Of a stretch of DNA of 64,000 nt, positions 16,201-24,240 are shown piece by piece; within the stretch, counting starts at the first letter, position 1; each line of letters opens with the position of its first letter. The notes under the pieces were generated by a model, which worked only from the letters and a program-made list of their open reading frames with translations, searched no databases and was not told where the DNA came from. This stretch comes from Microbacterium flavum. GTDB lineage: Bacteria > Actinomycetota > Actinomycetes > Actinomycetales > Microbacteriaceae. The translations under genes and the position numbers were made by a program. Location: positions 186,001 to 250,000 of the forward strand of contig NZ_JAFLHG010000004.1 in the NCBI RefSeq assembly GCF_018717645.1, written 5' to 3'.

Positions 16201-19190
16201 CCGAACGCGTCGACCACCCGGTAGGTGAAGGTGTCCTGACCGCTCGCCCCGGCGGTGCTCGAGTAGACGATGCCCGAGCCGTCGGGCGCGATGGTGGCGG
16301 TGCCGTGCGCCGGCTGGGAGACGACGCTGTCGAGGCGCACGACGTCACCGTCGGGATCCATCCCGAATCCGTCGAAGGGGATGGTCGTCTGCAGTCCGCT
16401 CGCGACGCGCCCGGACAGCCGCGGCGGCAGGGGGTCGCGGTTCTCCCCCGCCCCGACGACGCGGACGTGCACCGTCGCGATGTCGCCGAGCGACGGGGAG
16501 CCGGTCGTGAATGCGCGGTACTCGACCGTGTAGTCCCCCGCCTCGCTCGGGGCGAGATAGCGGAGCACGTCCCCGGCGGCGAAGGCGAGCGCATCCGGCG
16601 ACGACGAGGTGATCGACTCGGCGTCCAGGCGCGGACGCCCCCCTTCGGCGGCGACGTCGTTGTCGAGGACGGGCACGTCGATCTGCTCCCCCGCGCGGAC
16701 GACGACGCTGTCATCGACCGTGATCGGCGCCGCGTCGGGCGGCGGGGGAAGGAGGTACACCGTCGCCTCGCCGACGACGGCGGCGCCCTCGTCCGCCGTC
16801 CCGTCGCTGACGCGGTAGGCGACGGTGCCGAGGAGTCCGGACTCCTGGGTGGCCGTCGCGCCCGACACGCGCAGCTGACTCTGGCCCACGGCGTCCGCGA
16901 CGAGCGAGGATCCCGCTGCGGCGGAGACGACCACGTCGCTGAGCAGCAGGACGCGCCCCGTGGGGTTGGCGACGGCGGCGAGCACGTCGACGGTCGCGTC
17001 GGCCTGGGGGCGCACGAAGGCGACGATGGGCGCCGTCGCGAGCTGCGCGGGAGCATCGGGGGCGAGCAGGGTGACGCGCGCCGTCCCCGTCGCCTCCCGG
17101 GCTCCCGCGGCGACCGTGACCGCGACGCGGTACGTGCCGGGGCTCGCGGCGGAGAAGTCGAACTGCGTGGTGCCGCCGACGACCGTCGCCGTCGCGGCGG
17201 CGTCGTCGAGGACGCGCGCGGCGGTGAGGGTGAGCCTGCCGGCCGTGCCGGTCACGTGGGGCGCGACGTCGACCGACAGCCGCGAGCCTGCCGTGTCCAC
17301 GACGGCGAACGACTGGATATGCGGCTGCGGGTCGCCCGACACCCGCACCGTGAGCGTCTTGGTCGTGACGGCTCCGCGCGTGTCGGCCACGGTGAGGGTG
17401 AGCGGCACCGTTTCGTCACCGCCCTCCCCGGCGTCGGGGTGCTGATAGACGACCCGCCCTTCGGGCGTCGCCGCGACCTGGCCGACGCCGGAGTCATCGC
17501 GTGCCGAGAGGAGGAGGATCGGGTCGCCCTCAGGGTCGACCCAGTCGCCGAGCACCGGCAGCGCGACCGTGCCGCCCGCCGCCACCTCCGGCTGCGGCCA
17601 CGATTGCTGGCACCCCTCCACGCCGCACCACTGCGGGGCGGAGTTCTCGCCGTCGGCAGCGACGCGCAGAGTCACCGTCGCAGGAGCCGAGAGCAGACCA
17701 TCGGGGGCGGTTCCATCGGTCACGGCGTAGGCGAAGGTCGCGGTTCCGGCGGCGTCCGCCGCCACGCGGACCGCGAGCCGCTGCCGATCGTCGGTCATCG
17801 TGAGCGTCCCGAAGGCGGGATCGAGTCCGTTCACGGATGCCGGGTCGATCTGGAGCACGTCCTCGTTGGGGTCGTGGTCGTTGAGCAGCACCGGCAGCGT
17901 CACGAGGGCGCCCGGTCGCACCCCGAACGCGTCGTTCACGGCGACCGGCGGCCGCGGATCGATGACGGCGGGAGGTTCCTGGGTCGTCGTCTCGGGCGCC
18001 GTCACGACGTCGTCCTCGAGATCCCAGTTCTGACTCGACGGCACGAGCCGGCCGTCGGGCACGCTCCACACCCACCCCGACCGGGTGTCGTTGAGGACGA
18101 GCCCGTCGCCGGCGTCGGCGAACACTGGTCGGCGGTTCGAGGGCAGCGTGGCGCCGCCGTAGTCGAGGGAGACGTCCCCGGCATCCGATGTCCACAGCGT
18201 CCCCGGCCCGGCGCCCTCCGGAAGCCACGCGGCGTGGACGATGCCGCCGCGCACCACGGGACGGGCGGGGGCGCCGCGCGCGGTCGTGCGATCGCCGAAG
18301 ACGCGCTCGGGGTCGGCGCCCTCCGTCGGGATGCGCACGAGTCCGCTCTGGTCGGCCAGGTACACCGCCTGCCCGTCCGCGTCGACGCGCGAGAGCGCGA
18401 CCGCCCCGCTCGTCCCCGCCGACGCACCGCCGCGGTGGGACGTCCAGTAGGTGCCGTCCGTCGTGTCGACGAGCACCCAGTCGTCGCCCGCGGCGCTCAG
18501 AGCCGGCGCAGCGACCTGCGCGTCCACGGTGTCGGTGGCGAGGATCGCGCCGGTCACGGTGTCGATCCGCGCGATGGTGTGCGCCGCGGCGGAGTAGCTG
18601 AATACCTCGCCGTCGGAGCCGACCGCGATGGCGTCGGAGGTGGCCGCGGATGCCACGCCGGGTGTCGCGCCGGGTCCGCCGGCGTCGCGCGCTGCGCCGC
18701 CCGGGTCGAGCTGTCTCACGTCGCCGGTGGACAGCCGCCCCGCGTAGACCGCCCCGGCATCGGTGCGGTAGGCCACGAAGTCGCCGGCCGTGTCGACCTC
18801 CACCGCGCCGGGAGGGGCGGAGGTGGCCGCGCGCATCCCCTCCGCGTCGAGATCGGCCGGGACGGCATCGTCGATGCGGATCACCTTGGCGTCGCTGTCG
18901 GTGAACATGTACGAGGCATCCGCCGTCTGCACGATGCGACTCGGGTTGCTGACGGTGCGAACGGTGTCGAGTTCGTCGATCGCCGTGTTGACCCGTGCGT
19001 ACCGGAGACCGTCGGACTGCAGCACCCAGGCGGTCGTCGTGGTGGGCGGCGTGCGCTGCGCGTCCAGCCCGGGCCAGATAGCGCTGACCCCCGCGACCAG
19101 CGCGACCACCGCTCCCGTCGCGGCGAGCCCGATCACCGTCCGCCGCGTCATCGGGCCGCCAGCCCCTCCCTCAGGCCGCCTGCCGCTCAT
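13200..19190 (-). CDS. giant Ig-like/Fn3 repeat envelope protein (1996 aa)
   Basis: Starts MSGRRPEGG. One membrane helix at about 15-35 (VIGLAATGAVVALVAGVSA) leaves a short cytoplasmic tail and a very large outside part. About residues 40-350 look like a beta-propeller (repeated short strands, e.g. GEVFSYSAAAHTIARID). Then come many tandem-95/cadherin-like Ig modules, recognisable by NDAFGVRPGALVTLPVLLND, VLDNDVAAEGG and PLANDIDPLRGTLTLTRV, and in the last third Fn3-like modules. No sortase motif or second anchor is seen. The ATG shares one base with the kinase stop (TGATG). In bifidobacteria the equivalent Fn3 protein is thought to bind host factors; the ligand here is unknown. No active site is recognisable. 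Confidence 0.85.
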   Translation of the reverse strand: MSGRRPEGGAGGPMTRRTVIGLAATGAVVALVAGVSAIWPGLDAQRTPPTTTTAWVLQSDGLRYARVNTAIDELDTVRTVSNPSRIVQTADASYMFTDSDAKVIRIDDAVPADLDAEGMRAATSAPPGAVEVDTAGDFVAYRTDAGAVYAGRLSTGDVRQLDPGGAARDAGGPGATPGVASAATSDAIAVGSDGEVFSYSAAAHTIARIDTVTGAILATDTVDAQVAAPALSAAGDDWVLVDTTDGTYWTSHRGGASAGTSGAVALSRVDADGQAVYLADQSGLVRIPTEGADPERVFGDRTTARGAPARPVVRGGIVHAAWLPEGAGPGTLWTSDAGDVSLDYGGATLPSNRRPVFADAGDGLVLNDTRSGWVWSVPDGRLVPSSQNWDLEDDVVTAPETTTQEPPAVIDPRPPVAVNDAFGVRPGALVTLPVLLNDHDPNEDVLQIDPASVNGLDPAFGTLTMTDDRQRLAVRVAADAAGTATFAYAVTDGTAPDGLLSAPATVTLRVAADGENSAPQWCGVEGCQQSWPQPEVAAGGTVALPVLGDWVDPEGDPILLLSARDDSGVGQVAATPEGRVVYQHPDAGEGGDETVPLTLTVADTRGAVTTKTLTVRVSGDPQPHIQSFAVVDTAGSRLSVDVAPHVTGTAGRLTLTAARVLDDAAATATVVGGTTQFDFSAASPGTYRVAVTVAAGAREATGTARVTLLAPDAPAQLATAPIVAFVRPQADATVDVLAAVANPTGRVLLLSDVVVSAAAGSSLVADAVGQSQLRVSGATATQESGLLGTVAYRVSDGTADEGAAVVGEATVYLLPPPPDAAPITVDDSVVVRAGEQIDVPVLDNDVAAEGGRPRLDAESITSSSPDALAFAAGDVLRYLAPSEAGDYTVEYRAFTTGSPSLGDIATVHVRVVGAGENRDPLPPRLSGRVASGLQTTIPFDGFGMDPDGDVVRLDSVVSQPAHGTATIAPDGSGIVYSSTAGASGQDTFTYRVVDAFGGSGEGTVRVGVLSGETSPSPVTYTDYVHVQAGGDSVIRVHPLANDIDPLRGTLTLTRVRPDVPETALDGSTSAEYARLSGRIRSVSDDTVTIAAGTEPGTMSFLYDVTSSSGNTARGLLVVKVVSQRVPDYPVVSDTVLTVADRDDLQIGVDVLAGKVLWSGGEVADLTVGLWGTPPGVTVTGHRLRAAPGDTARIIPFSVTGRSAGGPVTTYAFVRIPAASEGALSLRADAPPIVVDEGQQADADVATLVALPRGRTLEIDADGVRASGARAAAGCAAAAGTGIRYSAGDGAPWADACIVPVRLVGTSTWSVLTIPVQVSPRAPQPVLAPAALEVAPGDTFVFDLGAMTSWRGRAEPVSYRISGTTSSFALTLQDSQLTVRGGDGAAPGTVESVAIEVTSHPGVTPARLTLRVGAAPSTLPQGGQAALQCSQATGSSCEVEVIGAPGEVNPLPSTPLTVVAVAATSACTGVSFAVASPTRVVASWDGDAPGATCSARFTVRDAQGRQSAAARDGVVALDLLGFPRAPGSLVQSAYADGSLTLRVDPGAAQTSYPAVTGFEIRSDDQTVATCSAQGVCPPLAAPNGEQRLYEAVAINAVGASRTSVRTTAWAYDAPAPPSAATPTPVVAGADGGVVSIVFAGVDAANARALQISSPVGETLTVAVDPAATTLTVPLFRVGANSASPVTVTPVSRYDVPQGLGEAAASPLTFTASGIGAPTAPALALSAANTGGGLVDITAVGTAGSGGDGSTLRFGIVPQGQACTPTPGGDRQVFRGYQDGRAYSFDLCVESWSDGTVFGRSTTSAEVRAVQSGAAPRGYTFVVGPTPTLTDGRAAWTIAQDPTSSEQPPRDNVAVFSGFPSGVFDQDPGIRVRYEHVSGWWQSEWGAVTPAPGSAPYQVQATWSLGACTGGAELTRTGRSTDSLAKIDFDASGATFYDASDEVLPATGDPWTVPARATRVDGIRVTVDWSAQGWGLEPATTTLSARCTPVPPTSGGTP

Positions 19191-20317
19191 CAGGTGAGGA
19201 CCATCCAGATCCACCCGGCGCCGGCGCCGAGGGCGACGAGCCCCGCCACCCCGCCCACGACCCACGGCCAGATGGGTCCGTGTCCGGCGGGCGGGGTGGT
19301 GACGTCCGTGTCCTCCTCGCGCCGGAGCGCCGTGCCCTCCAGGGGCTCGCCCGTCCGACGGCTCTCGGAGGCCACGCGGCTGCGCACCGGACCGCGGGGC
19401 GCGGCGTCGGCGAAGTCGATGGGCACGGATGCCGGCATCCACTCGTCCGCGGGGACCTCGAGCGGCGTGGGGGCCAGCCCCGCTCCGCGCTGCACCTCGC
19501 GCACCGCCTCGCCGAACTCGGCGGCGCTGCGGTAGCGGCGGGCCGGGTCGCGGGCCATCGCCGTGGCGAGGACCTGCTGCAGTGCGTCGGGGACGTCGTC
19601 GCGCGCGATCGGCACGAACGTGCCGCGAGCGATCCGGCGCCGCATCAGGTCGCGGGTGTTCTGCCCCTTCTCGCGCCGCTCGAACGGGCTGTGGCCCGCC
19701 AGGAGCGAGTAGACGGTGGCGCCCAGCCCCCAGACCTCGCTCGCGATGGTGCCGCCGGTCTGCTCGGCGACGACCTCGGGCGCGCTCCACGGGATGGACA
19801 TGGCGAGCACCTCGTCGTCCCCCGACCGGACGAGTGTCGAGGAGATGCCGAAGTCGGCGAGCACCGCCGAGCCGAACGTCGTGATGAGGATGTTGCTCGG
19901 CTTGATGTCGCGATGGATGAGGCCGGCGCGATGGGCGGATTCGAGGGCGCCGGCGAGCCGCACCGCGATCGCCATGACCTCCTCGACCGGAACGCGCTCG
20001 ATGCGGTAGCGCTGCGCGAGGGAGCCGGGGCAGTACTCCATCACGATGAAGGGACGACCGTCGGCGGAGATGCCCGCCTGGTAGACCGTCACGATCGAGG
20101 GGTGCGCCGACAGGTGGGCGAGGACGTCGGCCTCGGCGTTGAACATCCGGAGCATGTCCGGGTCGCGCTCCCCGATCGGCAGCACCTTGACCGCGACCTG
20201 ACGGCGCGGCATGTCCTGCTGATAGAGGAAGACGTCGGCGAAGCCGCCGGAGCCGAGGGGGCGGACGTAGTCGAGACCCGGAAGCAGCGGCGGCGCGGAG
20301 GGGAGCCTGCGCGTCAT
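19190..20317 (-). CDS. PknB-type Ser/Thr protein kinase, first gene of a six-gene operon
   Basis: 375 aa. All kinase landmarks are intact: glycine loop GSGGFADV (22-29), Lys44 in VAVKVL, catalytic HRDIKPSN (Asp137), DFG (155-157) and the APE motif. A juxtamembrane segment of about 80 residues ends in a single C-terminal membrane helix (WVVGGVAGLVALGAGAGWIW) with essentially nothing outside, so there are no PASTA or other sensor domains. A sensing role could be supplied by the giant Ig protein encoded next (inference). No PP2C phosphatase gene is present in the window. The ATG has a GAAGGGAT ribosome binding site. Confidence 0.93.
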   Translation of the reverse strand: MTRRLPSAPPLLPGLDYVRPLGSGGFADVFLYQQDMPRRQVAVKVLPIGERDPDMLRMFNAEADVLAHLSAHPSIVTVYQAGISADGRPFIVMEYCPGSLAQRYRIERVPVEEVMAIAVRLAGALESAHRAGLIHRDIKPSNILITTFGSAVLADFGISSTLVRSGDDEVLAMSIPWSAPEVVAEQTGGTIASEVWGLGATVYSLLAGHSPFERREKGQNTRDLMRRRIARGTFVPIARDDVPDALQQVLATAMARDPARRYRSAAEFGEAVREVQRGAGLAPTPLEVPADEWMPASVPIDFADAAPRGPVRSRVASESRRTGEPLEGTALRREEDTDVTTPPAGHGPIWPWVVGGVAGLVALGAGAGWIWMVLT

Positions 20318-20403
20318 GGCATCCCTTCGCTCACGGTCATCGGCCTCATCGACGACCCGGCAATGCTAACAAGACCGGGCCCCGCCCCTGTCGCGGGCGC
20401 AGG

Positions 20404-21075
20404 TCACGGTTCGGTCAGACCAGGACCCGGATCGGGGTTCGGGTCGAACGGCGCATCGAGCGAGCGCGTCAGTTCTTCGAGCATCGCCGCGATCTGCGGC
20501 TCGACGTACTGCGCGACAGCGGCCTGGATCCGCAGGCGGTGGTGCAGCAGCACGGCGCAGACCTCGCGGCCGATCATGTTGGCGTAGTCGTCGGCGAGCC
20601 CGATCTCCTGACGCAGCGCCGCCTTGGCCTCGTCGCTGAGCGGCGGAAGGGCGGGGATCGCGGCATCCACCTCCTCCGCCAGCCCTCCGATCGTGAAGAG
20701 GAAGGGGGCGCCGGGCACGGGGTCGGGGTCCATCGGCAGCCCGTCGAACTCGGGCTCGAGGCCCTCGGTCGGGCGGTAGCTGCGGGCGCGATTGCGGGCA
20801 GCCTGCTGATCGAGCTCGGTCTGCAGGAGCGGAAGGTTGCGCGCGGTGTACTCGGCGACGGCGTGGTCGACGATCGTCTTCACCCGGGTCGACAGACCGT
20901 GCTGCACGCCGTGGGGCACATCGGCGCCCAGACCCGCCGCGGAGAGCACCGGGGAGCCGATGCAGCGGCGGCACGGGGCGACGCGACCGCGGTGGGTGGC
21001 GGGCTCCCAACGCGGCAGCCAGCGCAGCCAGGCATCGACTGCCTGGCTGACCTGGGTCTCGATCGACCGCTCCAC
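20404..21075 (-). CDS. conserved protein of unknown function
   Basis: 223 aa, mostly helical by composition, without signal peptide or membrane helix. Features: RWLPRWEPATHRGRVAPCRR with a C-x-x-C pair (CRRC), a middle helical region (DHAVAEYTARNLPLLQTELD), and an acidic Pro-rich tail. I do not recognise the family. The GTG at 21075 is preceded by GAGAAT at exactly 6 nt, which fits the leaderless pattern of this genome; a longer frame upstream is only the shadow of the neighbouring membrane gene. It may be cotranscribed with the kinase operon 86 nt downstream, but an intervening start signal near 20363 (TAGCAT) is possible. Confidence 0.6.
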   Translation of the reverse strand: MERSIETQVSQAVDAWLRWLPRWEPATHRGRVAPCRRCIGSPVLSAAGLGADVPHGVQHGLSTRVKTIVDHAVAEYTARNLPLLQTELDQQAARNRARSYRPTEGLEPEFDGLPMDPDPVPGAPFLFTIGGLAEEVDAAIPALPPLSDEAKAALRQEIGLADDYANMIGREVCAVLLHHRLRIQAAVAQYVEPQIAAMLEELTRSLDAPFDPNPDPGPGLTEP

Positions 21076-21137
21076 GGGTCCATTCTCGCCGGTCGCGCGC
21101 CGTTTCGTCCGTTTCCCGGCGTGCTCCGCGCGCCGCG

Positions 21138-21617
21138 TCAGTCCTCGTCGCCCTCCCAGGGCCACCGCGGACGCCCGGCACGGGTGCGCACGAGAGCGAC
21201 GGCGCTCCACCCGCAGACGAGGGCGATGGATGCCAGCAGCACGCCGAACCACGACGTGGCGAAGCCGCCCACCGCCGCGACCGCACGGGCCAGGTCGACA
21301 CCGGAGACCAGTGCGCCGATCCCCAGCCCGAGGAGGTAGGCCAGGGGGACGGCGACCGCGGTGAGCCACACCCCGCGGTACGACGGCCGGGGGCGGCGGA
21401 CGATCGATGCCGTGACGGCGGCGAAGGCGACCACCGCGGCGACGGTCGCGACGACGCCCGGCGCCTGGCCCAGTCCGCGGACGGGGATCACCTCGGCATC
21501 CGTCGCGAGGCTCAGCATGCCGAACCCCGCGACCAGGAGCGCGAAGAACCCGGCCGTCGTCAAGGCGACGGCGACCCGAGCGCTGACACCGCCCTCGTCA
21601 CGAGGCGGGAGGGTCAT
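21138..21617 (-). CDS. small four-helix membrane protein, DUF6121-like
   Basis: 159 aa with four membrane helices: VALTTAGFFALLVAGFGMLS, VVATVAAVVAFAAVTAS, LTAVAVPLAYLLGLGIGALV and TSWFGVLLASIALVCGWSAV. The layout and the phrase FGMLSLATDAEVIPV resemble the DUF6121 family of Microbacteriaceae, from memory. The C-terminus WPWEGDED is acidic and cytoplasmic. It follows the next gene by 18 nt, so the two are probably cotranscribed. Function unknown. Confidence 0.65.
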   Translation of the reverse strand: MTLPPRDEGGVSARVAVALTTAGFFALLVAGFGMLSLATDAEVIPVRGLGQAPGVVATVAAVVAFAAVTASIVRRPRPSYRGVWLTAVAVPLAYLLGLGIGALVSGVDLARAVAAVGGFATSWFGVLLASIALVCGWSAVALVRTRAGRPRWPWEGDED

Positions 21618-21635
21618 CGGCTCACGCGACGCGCC

Positions 21636-22658
21636 TCAGGCCTGCTGGATGCGCGGACCCGCCTCGAGGGTGCGCTCGTACTCGCGCTGCGACTCGCGGT
21701 TGAGCTCGGCCATCCGCTTGCCGCGTGCAGCGACCCACGCGCCGAACCAGATCGTGAGCTCACGGCCCACGACGAACGCGACGATCGCAAGCGGGGCGAG
21801 GAGCTGATCCTGCACCACCTGCTGACCCTGGCTGGCCGTCAGCTGCCAGAACGGCGCCTGGAAGAGCTGCCCGAGGAGGTGCCCGCCGTAGGAGGCGGCG
21901 CCGACGAAGAGGCCGAAGATGACCCAGTGACCCCAGCGGCCGCGATTGATGATCGCGCCGAGGAGCCAGAACGCGAGGAAGAAGACCGCGACGGGAACCC
22001 AGAACCACCACGAGGTGAGGGCCGAGGATGCCTCGGTCCCGACGTTGGAGGTCGTCACGTCGCCGCCGAGGGCGCGGAGGCCCAGGGCCGCGGCGAGGTA
22101 GAGCAGGGCGAACGCGACGGTCGCGAGCAGGCCGATGAGTCCCGCCGCGCCACGGTTCCCGCGGGGGCGCGGCGCTTCGGGCGCCTGGACGAAGATCGGC
22201 TGCGGTGCGGGCGCGACGGACGCCGCGGGAGCGACCGCGGCGGGGGCGACGACGGCGGGCGCGACGACCTCGGTGGGCGCGTCGGTGCGGTCGGAGTAGG
22301 CACCCGGCACGTAGGCCTCGTCGACCGGATCGTCGGCGTACATCCCGCCGTGGGCGGCGGGCGCAGCGGGCGCGACCGGCTCGGCGGCCACCTCCGACGC
22401 GGCGGAGGAGTATCCGGAGTGCGACGAGCCCGGCTCGACGACCGGCTCGGCCGAGGTCACCGCGGCGTCGCGGTCGTGCGCGGCGTCGCGATCGTACGCG
22501 GCGGCATCCGTCGCCGGGTCCGGGGCGACCACGTCGCGTGAGGCCGCCTCTGCGTCCGCAAGGCCCTCGTGGGCACTCGCGACGGCATCGTCGGCCGACG
22601 TCACGGGGTGGCCGACGGTTCCCTCGTCGACCGGCTCGCCGTACTTGTGGTCGCTCAT
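21636..22658 (-). CDS. membrane protein with disordered acidic N-terminus
   Basis: 340 aa. The first 160 residues are Ala/Asp/Val-rich and low complexity (repeated YDRDAAHDRDAA and VVAPAVVAPAAVAP), surely disordered. About four helices follow: LLATVAFALLYLAAALGL, WWFWVPVAVFFLAFWLLGAI, WVIFGLFVGAASYGGHLLG and LLAPLAIVAFVVGREL. A charged tail (GKRMAELNRESQREYERT) closes the protein. The start MSDHKYGE is supported by GTGAGGAG about 8 nt upstream. Such proteins are often labelled ABC transporter in Microbacterium, but no ATPase or permease motif is visible, so I leave the function open. Confidence 0.7.
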   Translation of the reverse strand: MSDHKYGEPVDEGTVGHPVTSADDAVASAHEGLADAEAASRDVVAPDPATDAAAYDRDAAHDRDAAVTSAEPVVEPGSSHSGYSSAASEVAAEPVAPAAPAAHGGMYADDPVDEAYVPGAYSDRTDAPTEVVAPAVVAPAAVAPAASVAPAPQPIFVQAPEAPRPRGNRGAAGLIGLLATVAFALLYLAAALGLRALGGDVTTSNVGTEASSALTSWWFWVPVAVFFLAFWLLGAIINRGRWGHWVIFGLFVGAASYGGHLLGQLFQAPFWQLTASQGQQVVQDQLLAPLAIVAFVVGRELTIWFGAWVAARGKRMAELNRESQREYERTLEAGPRIQQA

Positions 22659-22778
22659 GGCGTTGCTCCTCACGCGGGGGCACGTGCCGCCGCACAGCGA
22701 GAGTAACGCCCGGATCGGGCCGTGCCGCGGCGCCTCGCCGCGATTTCGCCACTGCGCGCGTCCGGCGGCGCACCCGCC

Positions 22779-22784
22779 TATCGT
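22779..22784 (+). promoter_or_regulatory. leaderless -10 box for the 22791 lipoprotein
   Basis: TATCGT followed by exactly 6 nt and the ATG at 22791; no Shine-Dalgarno sequence is present. Confidence 0.55.
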
Positions 22785-22790
22785 GGGGGC

Positions 22791-23438
22791 ATGCCTCGCC
22801 CCGCCCGCACCCGATCCGCCCTCGTCGCGGCGTCGGCGGCGCTCGCCATCCTCCTCGCGGGCTGCGTCGCCGAGCCCGGCCCCGGTTCACCCTCGGGCAC
22901 GGCAACGGCGATCGCACCGCGACCCACCCCGTCGGGGTCGATCACGCCGTTCCCCCTCGGCGCCTCGGTGTCGACGACGCCGCTGCCGGCGGACCTTCCG
23001 CAGGGGTGCCGCGACCTGCTCGACGCCGACGTGCTGGCTCAGCTCGACGGCATCCCGCTCAACGCGGAGGGGATGGGCGGCGGCATCCGCGAAGACAGCT
23101 CCCGCGTCTGCGTCTGGAGCGAGCCGGGAGCGGCGACCACGCGCCTGGTGACGGTCATCGGCTACTCCCCCGAGCGCGAGGCGCGCGACGCGCTCTTCGC
23201 CCTGGGGCAGGACGGCTTCACCTGCTACGAGCCGCAGGGGGGCCTGCGCTGCGAGAAGACCTGGACCGATCCGGTCCTGCCGGTCGAGGACGGCCGCACC
23301 CTGTTCTGGCGCGACGGGGTGATCGTCGACACCCAGTACTCGAACCTCTCACCCGACGGATACACGGATGCGGTGATCGCGGCCCTCTGGCCCGCCGGCG
23401 GGCGCACCCCGAAGCCGAGCCCGACGCCCTTGGGGTGA
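22791..23438 (+). CDS. lipoprotein with four conserved cysteines
   Basis: 215 aa. Lipoprotein signal peptide with lipobox LLAGC (Cys at about residue 25), then a Thr/Pro/Ser linker and a folded domain with cysteines in the phrases GCRDLLD, VCVWSE, FTCYEP and LRCEKT. The domain layout resembles DUF3558-type actinobacterial lipoproteins. The convergent gene at 23559-24161 encodes a protein with the same cysteine spacing and similar phrases, so the two look like paralogues. The start at 22791 is set by a leaderless -10 box. Likely location: outer face of the cytoplasmic membrane. Function unknown. Confidence 0.75.
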   Translation: MPRPARTRSALVAASAALAILLAGCVAEPGPGSPSGTATAIAPRPTPSGSITPFPLGASVSTTPLPADLPQGCRDLLDADVLAQLDGIPLNAEGMGGGIREDSSRVCVWSEPGAATTRLVTVIGYSPEREARDALFALGQDGFTCYEPQGGLRCEKTWTDPVLPVEDGRTLFWRDGVIVDTQYSNLSPDGYTDAVIAALWPAGGRTPKPSPTPLG

Positions 23439-23456
23439 TGCGAGCGCCGCGCCATC

Positions 23457-23525
23457 CGGGAGGAGATCGACGCTCCGGAGGATGCCTGACGCGCAGGAGT
23501 ACTCCCGAACGCCGATCTCCTCCCG
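23457..23525. repeat. 69-bp element with perfect 13-bp terminal inverted repeats
   Basis: CGGGAGGAGATCG (23457-23469) pairs with CGATCTCCTCCCG (23513-23525). The interior holds two further short palindromes, CTCCGGAG and GGAGTACTCC. It lies between two convergent genes and may terminate both. Confidence 0.6.
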
Positions 23526-23558
23526 AACGCACGTCGTCCCGCACGCGGAGACCCGGAT

Positions 23559-24161
23559 TCAGCCCCAGACGCGGTCGCCCGTGCGGCGGACGTACTCGGC
23601 AGGATGCCACGCGCTCTCGCTCGTCGACAGCCACAGCCCCCCACCGGCCTCGATCGTCTCGACGAGCTCCCCGTCGGTGCGCGCGCAGCGCGTGCGGTCG
23701 TCGACCGCCTCGCACGTGAAGCCCGCCGCGGGCAGCGCGGCCGCGGCGATCGCCCCGGCATCCGTCGGCACCGTCGCGAGCGTCGTCGACACCGTCCCGG
23801 CATCGGCATGCCAGGAGCACGTGAACAGGACCTGGGGCTGGAGCGCGGTCACGAGCGACTGGGCCGTGCTCGTCGGCGCGTCGGCGGAGGGCGTCATGAC
23901 GGAGCCGGGCGCGAAGCGCATCGTCGCCCACAGGGCGGAGTCGTACAGGCCCGAGCACTCGGTGGGGACGCCGGCGGCGCCCTCCCCGTCGGCGCCGTCC
24001 GCGACCGCGGAACCCGTCGGCCGGTTCACTGTGTCGCCCATCCACGCCACCGACGCAGGGATCAGCGGGATGGCGAGGAAGGCGAGGACGCCGACGACGG
24101 CGAGGCAGAGGACCCCGACGATCCATGCGAAAACGGCATTCCTGCCCCCGACCCGTGCCAT
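23559..24161 (-). CDS. membrane-anchored four-cysteine protein, paralogue of 22791 lipoprotein
   Basis: 200 aa. One N-terminal membrane helix (AVFAWIVGVLCLAVVGVLAF) anchors a domain outside the membrane. Cysteines occur in ECSGLYD, FTCSWH, FTCEAVD and TRCART, in the same order and near-equal spacing as in the convergent lipoprotein; the phrases GFTC and the ending after a Trp-rich part also match. The start follows a leaderless box TACGCT at 6 nt. It is separated from rpoC by a strong terminator. Function unknown. Confidence 0.75.
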   Translation of the reverse strand: MARVGGRNAVFAWIVGVLCLAVVGVLAFLAIPLIPASVAWMGDTVNRPTGSAVADGADGEGAAGVPTECSGLYDSALWATMRFAPGSVMTPSADAPTSTAQSLVTALQPQVLFTCSWHADAGTVSTTLATVPTDAGAIAAAALPAAGFTCEAVDDRTRCARTDGELVETIEAGGGLWLSTSESAWHPAEYVRRTGDRVWG

Positions 24162-24167
24162 GGTTCC

Positions 24168-24173
24168 AGCGTA
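24168..24173 (-). promoter_or_regulatory. leaderless -10 box for the 24161 gene
   Basis: Minus-strand TACGCT, exactly 6 nt before the ATG ending at 24161. Confidence 0.55.
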
Positions 24174-24208
24174 GGCGGCGTGCGTCGCGGGGCATGGCGG
24201 ACACGACG

Positions 24209-24240
24209 AAGGCCCCCGGGAACGATGTCCCGGGGGCCTT
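24209..24240 (-). terminator. rpoC intrinsic terminator
   Basis: A perfect 13-bp stem (24209-24221 with 24228-24240) rich in G/C with a 6-nt loop, followed on the minus strand by TTCGTCGTGTCC. It lies 17 nt past the rpoC stop. Confidence 0.88.

Noticed and set aside
15648-19535. Plus-strand open frame of 1295 codons opposite the giant Ig gene
   Set aside because: Arg/Asp/Gly-rich antisense shadow typical at this GC content; the minus-strand protein has clear domains and coupled starts.
13200-19790. N-terminal extension of the giant Ig protein by 200 residues
   Set aside because: The added part is an Arg-rich shadow of the kinase gene; the start at 19190 overlaps the kinase stop and precedes a membrane helix.
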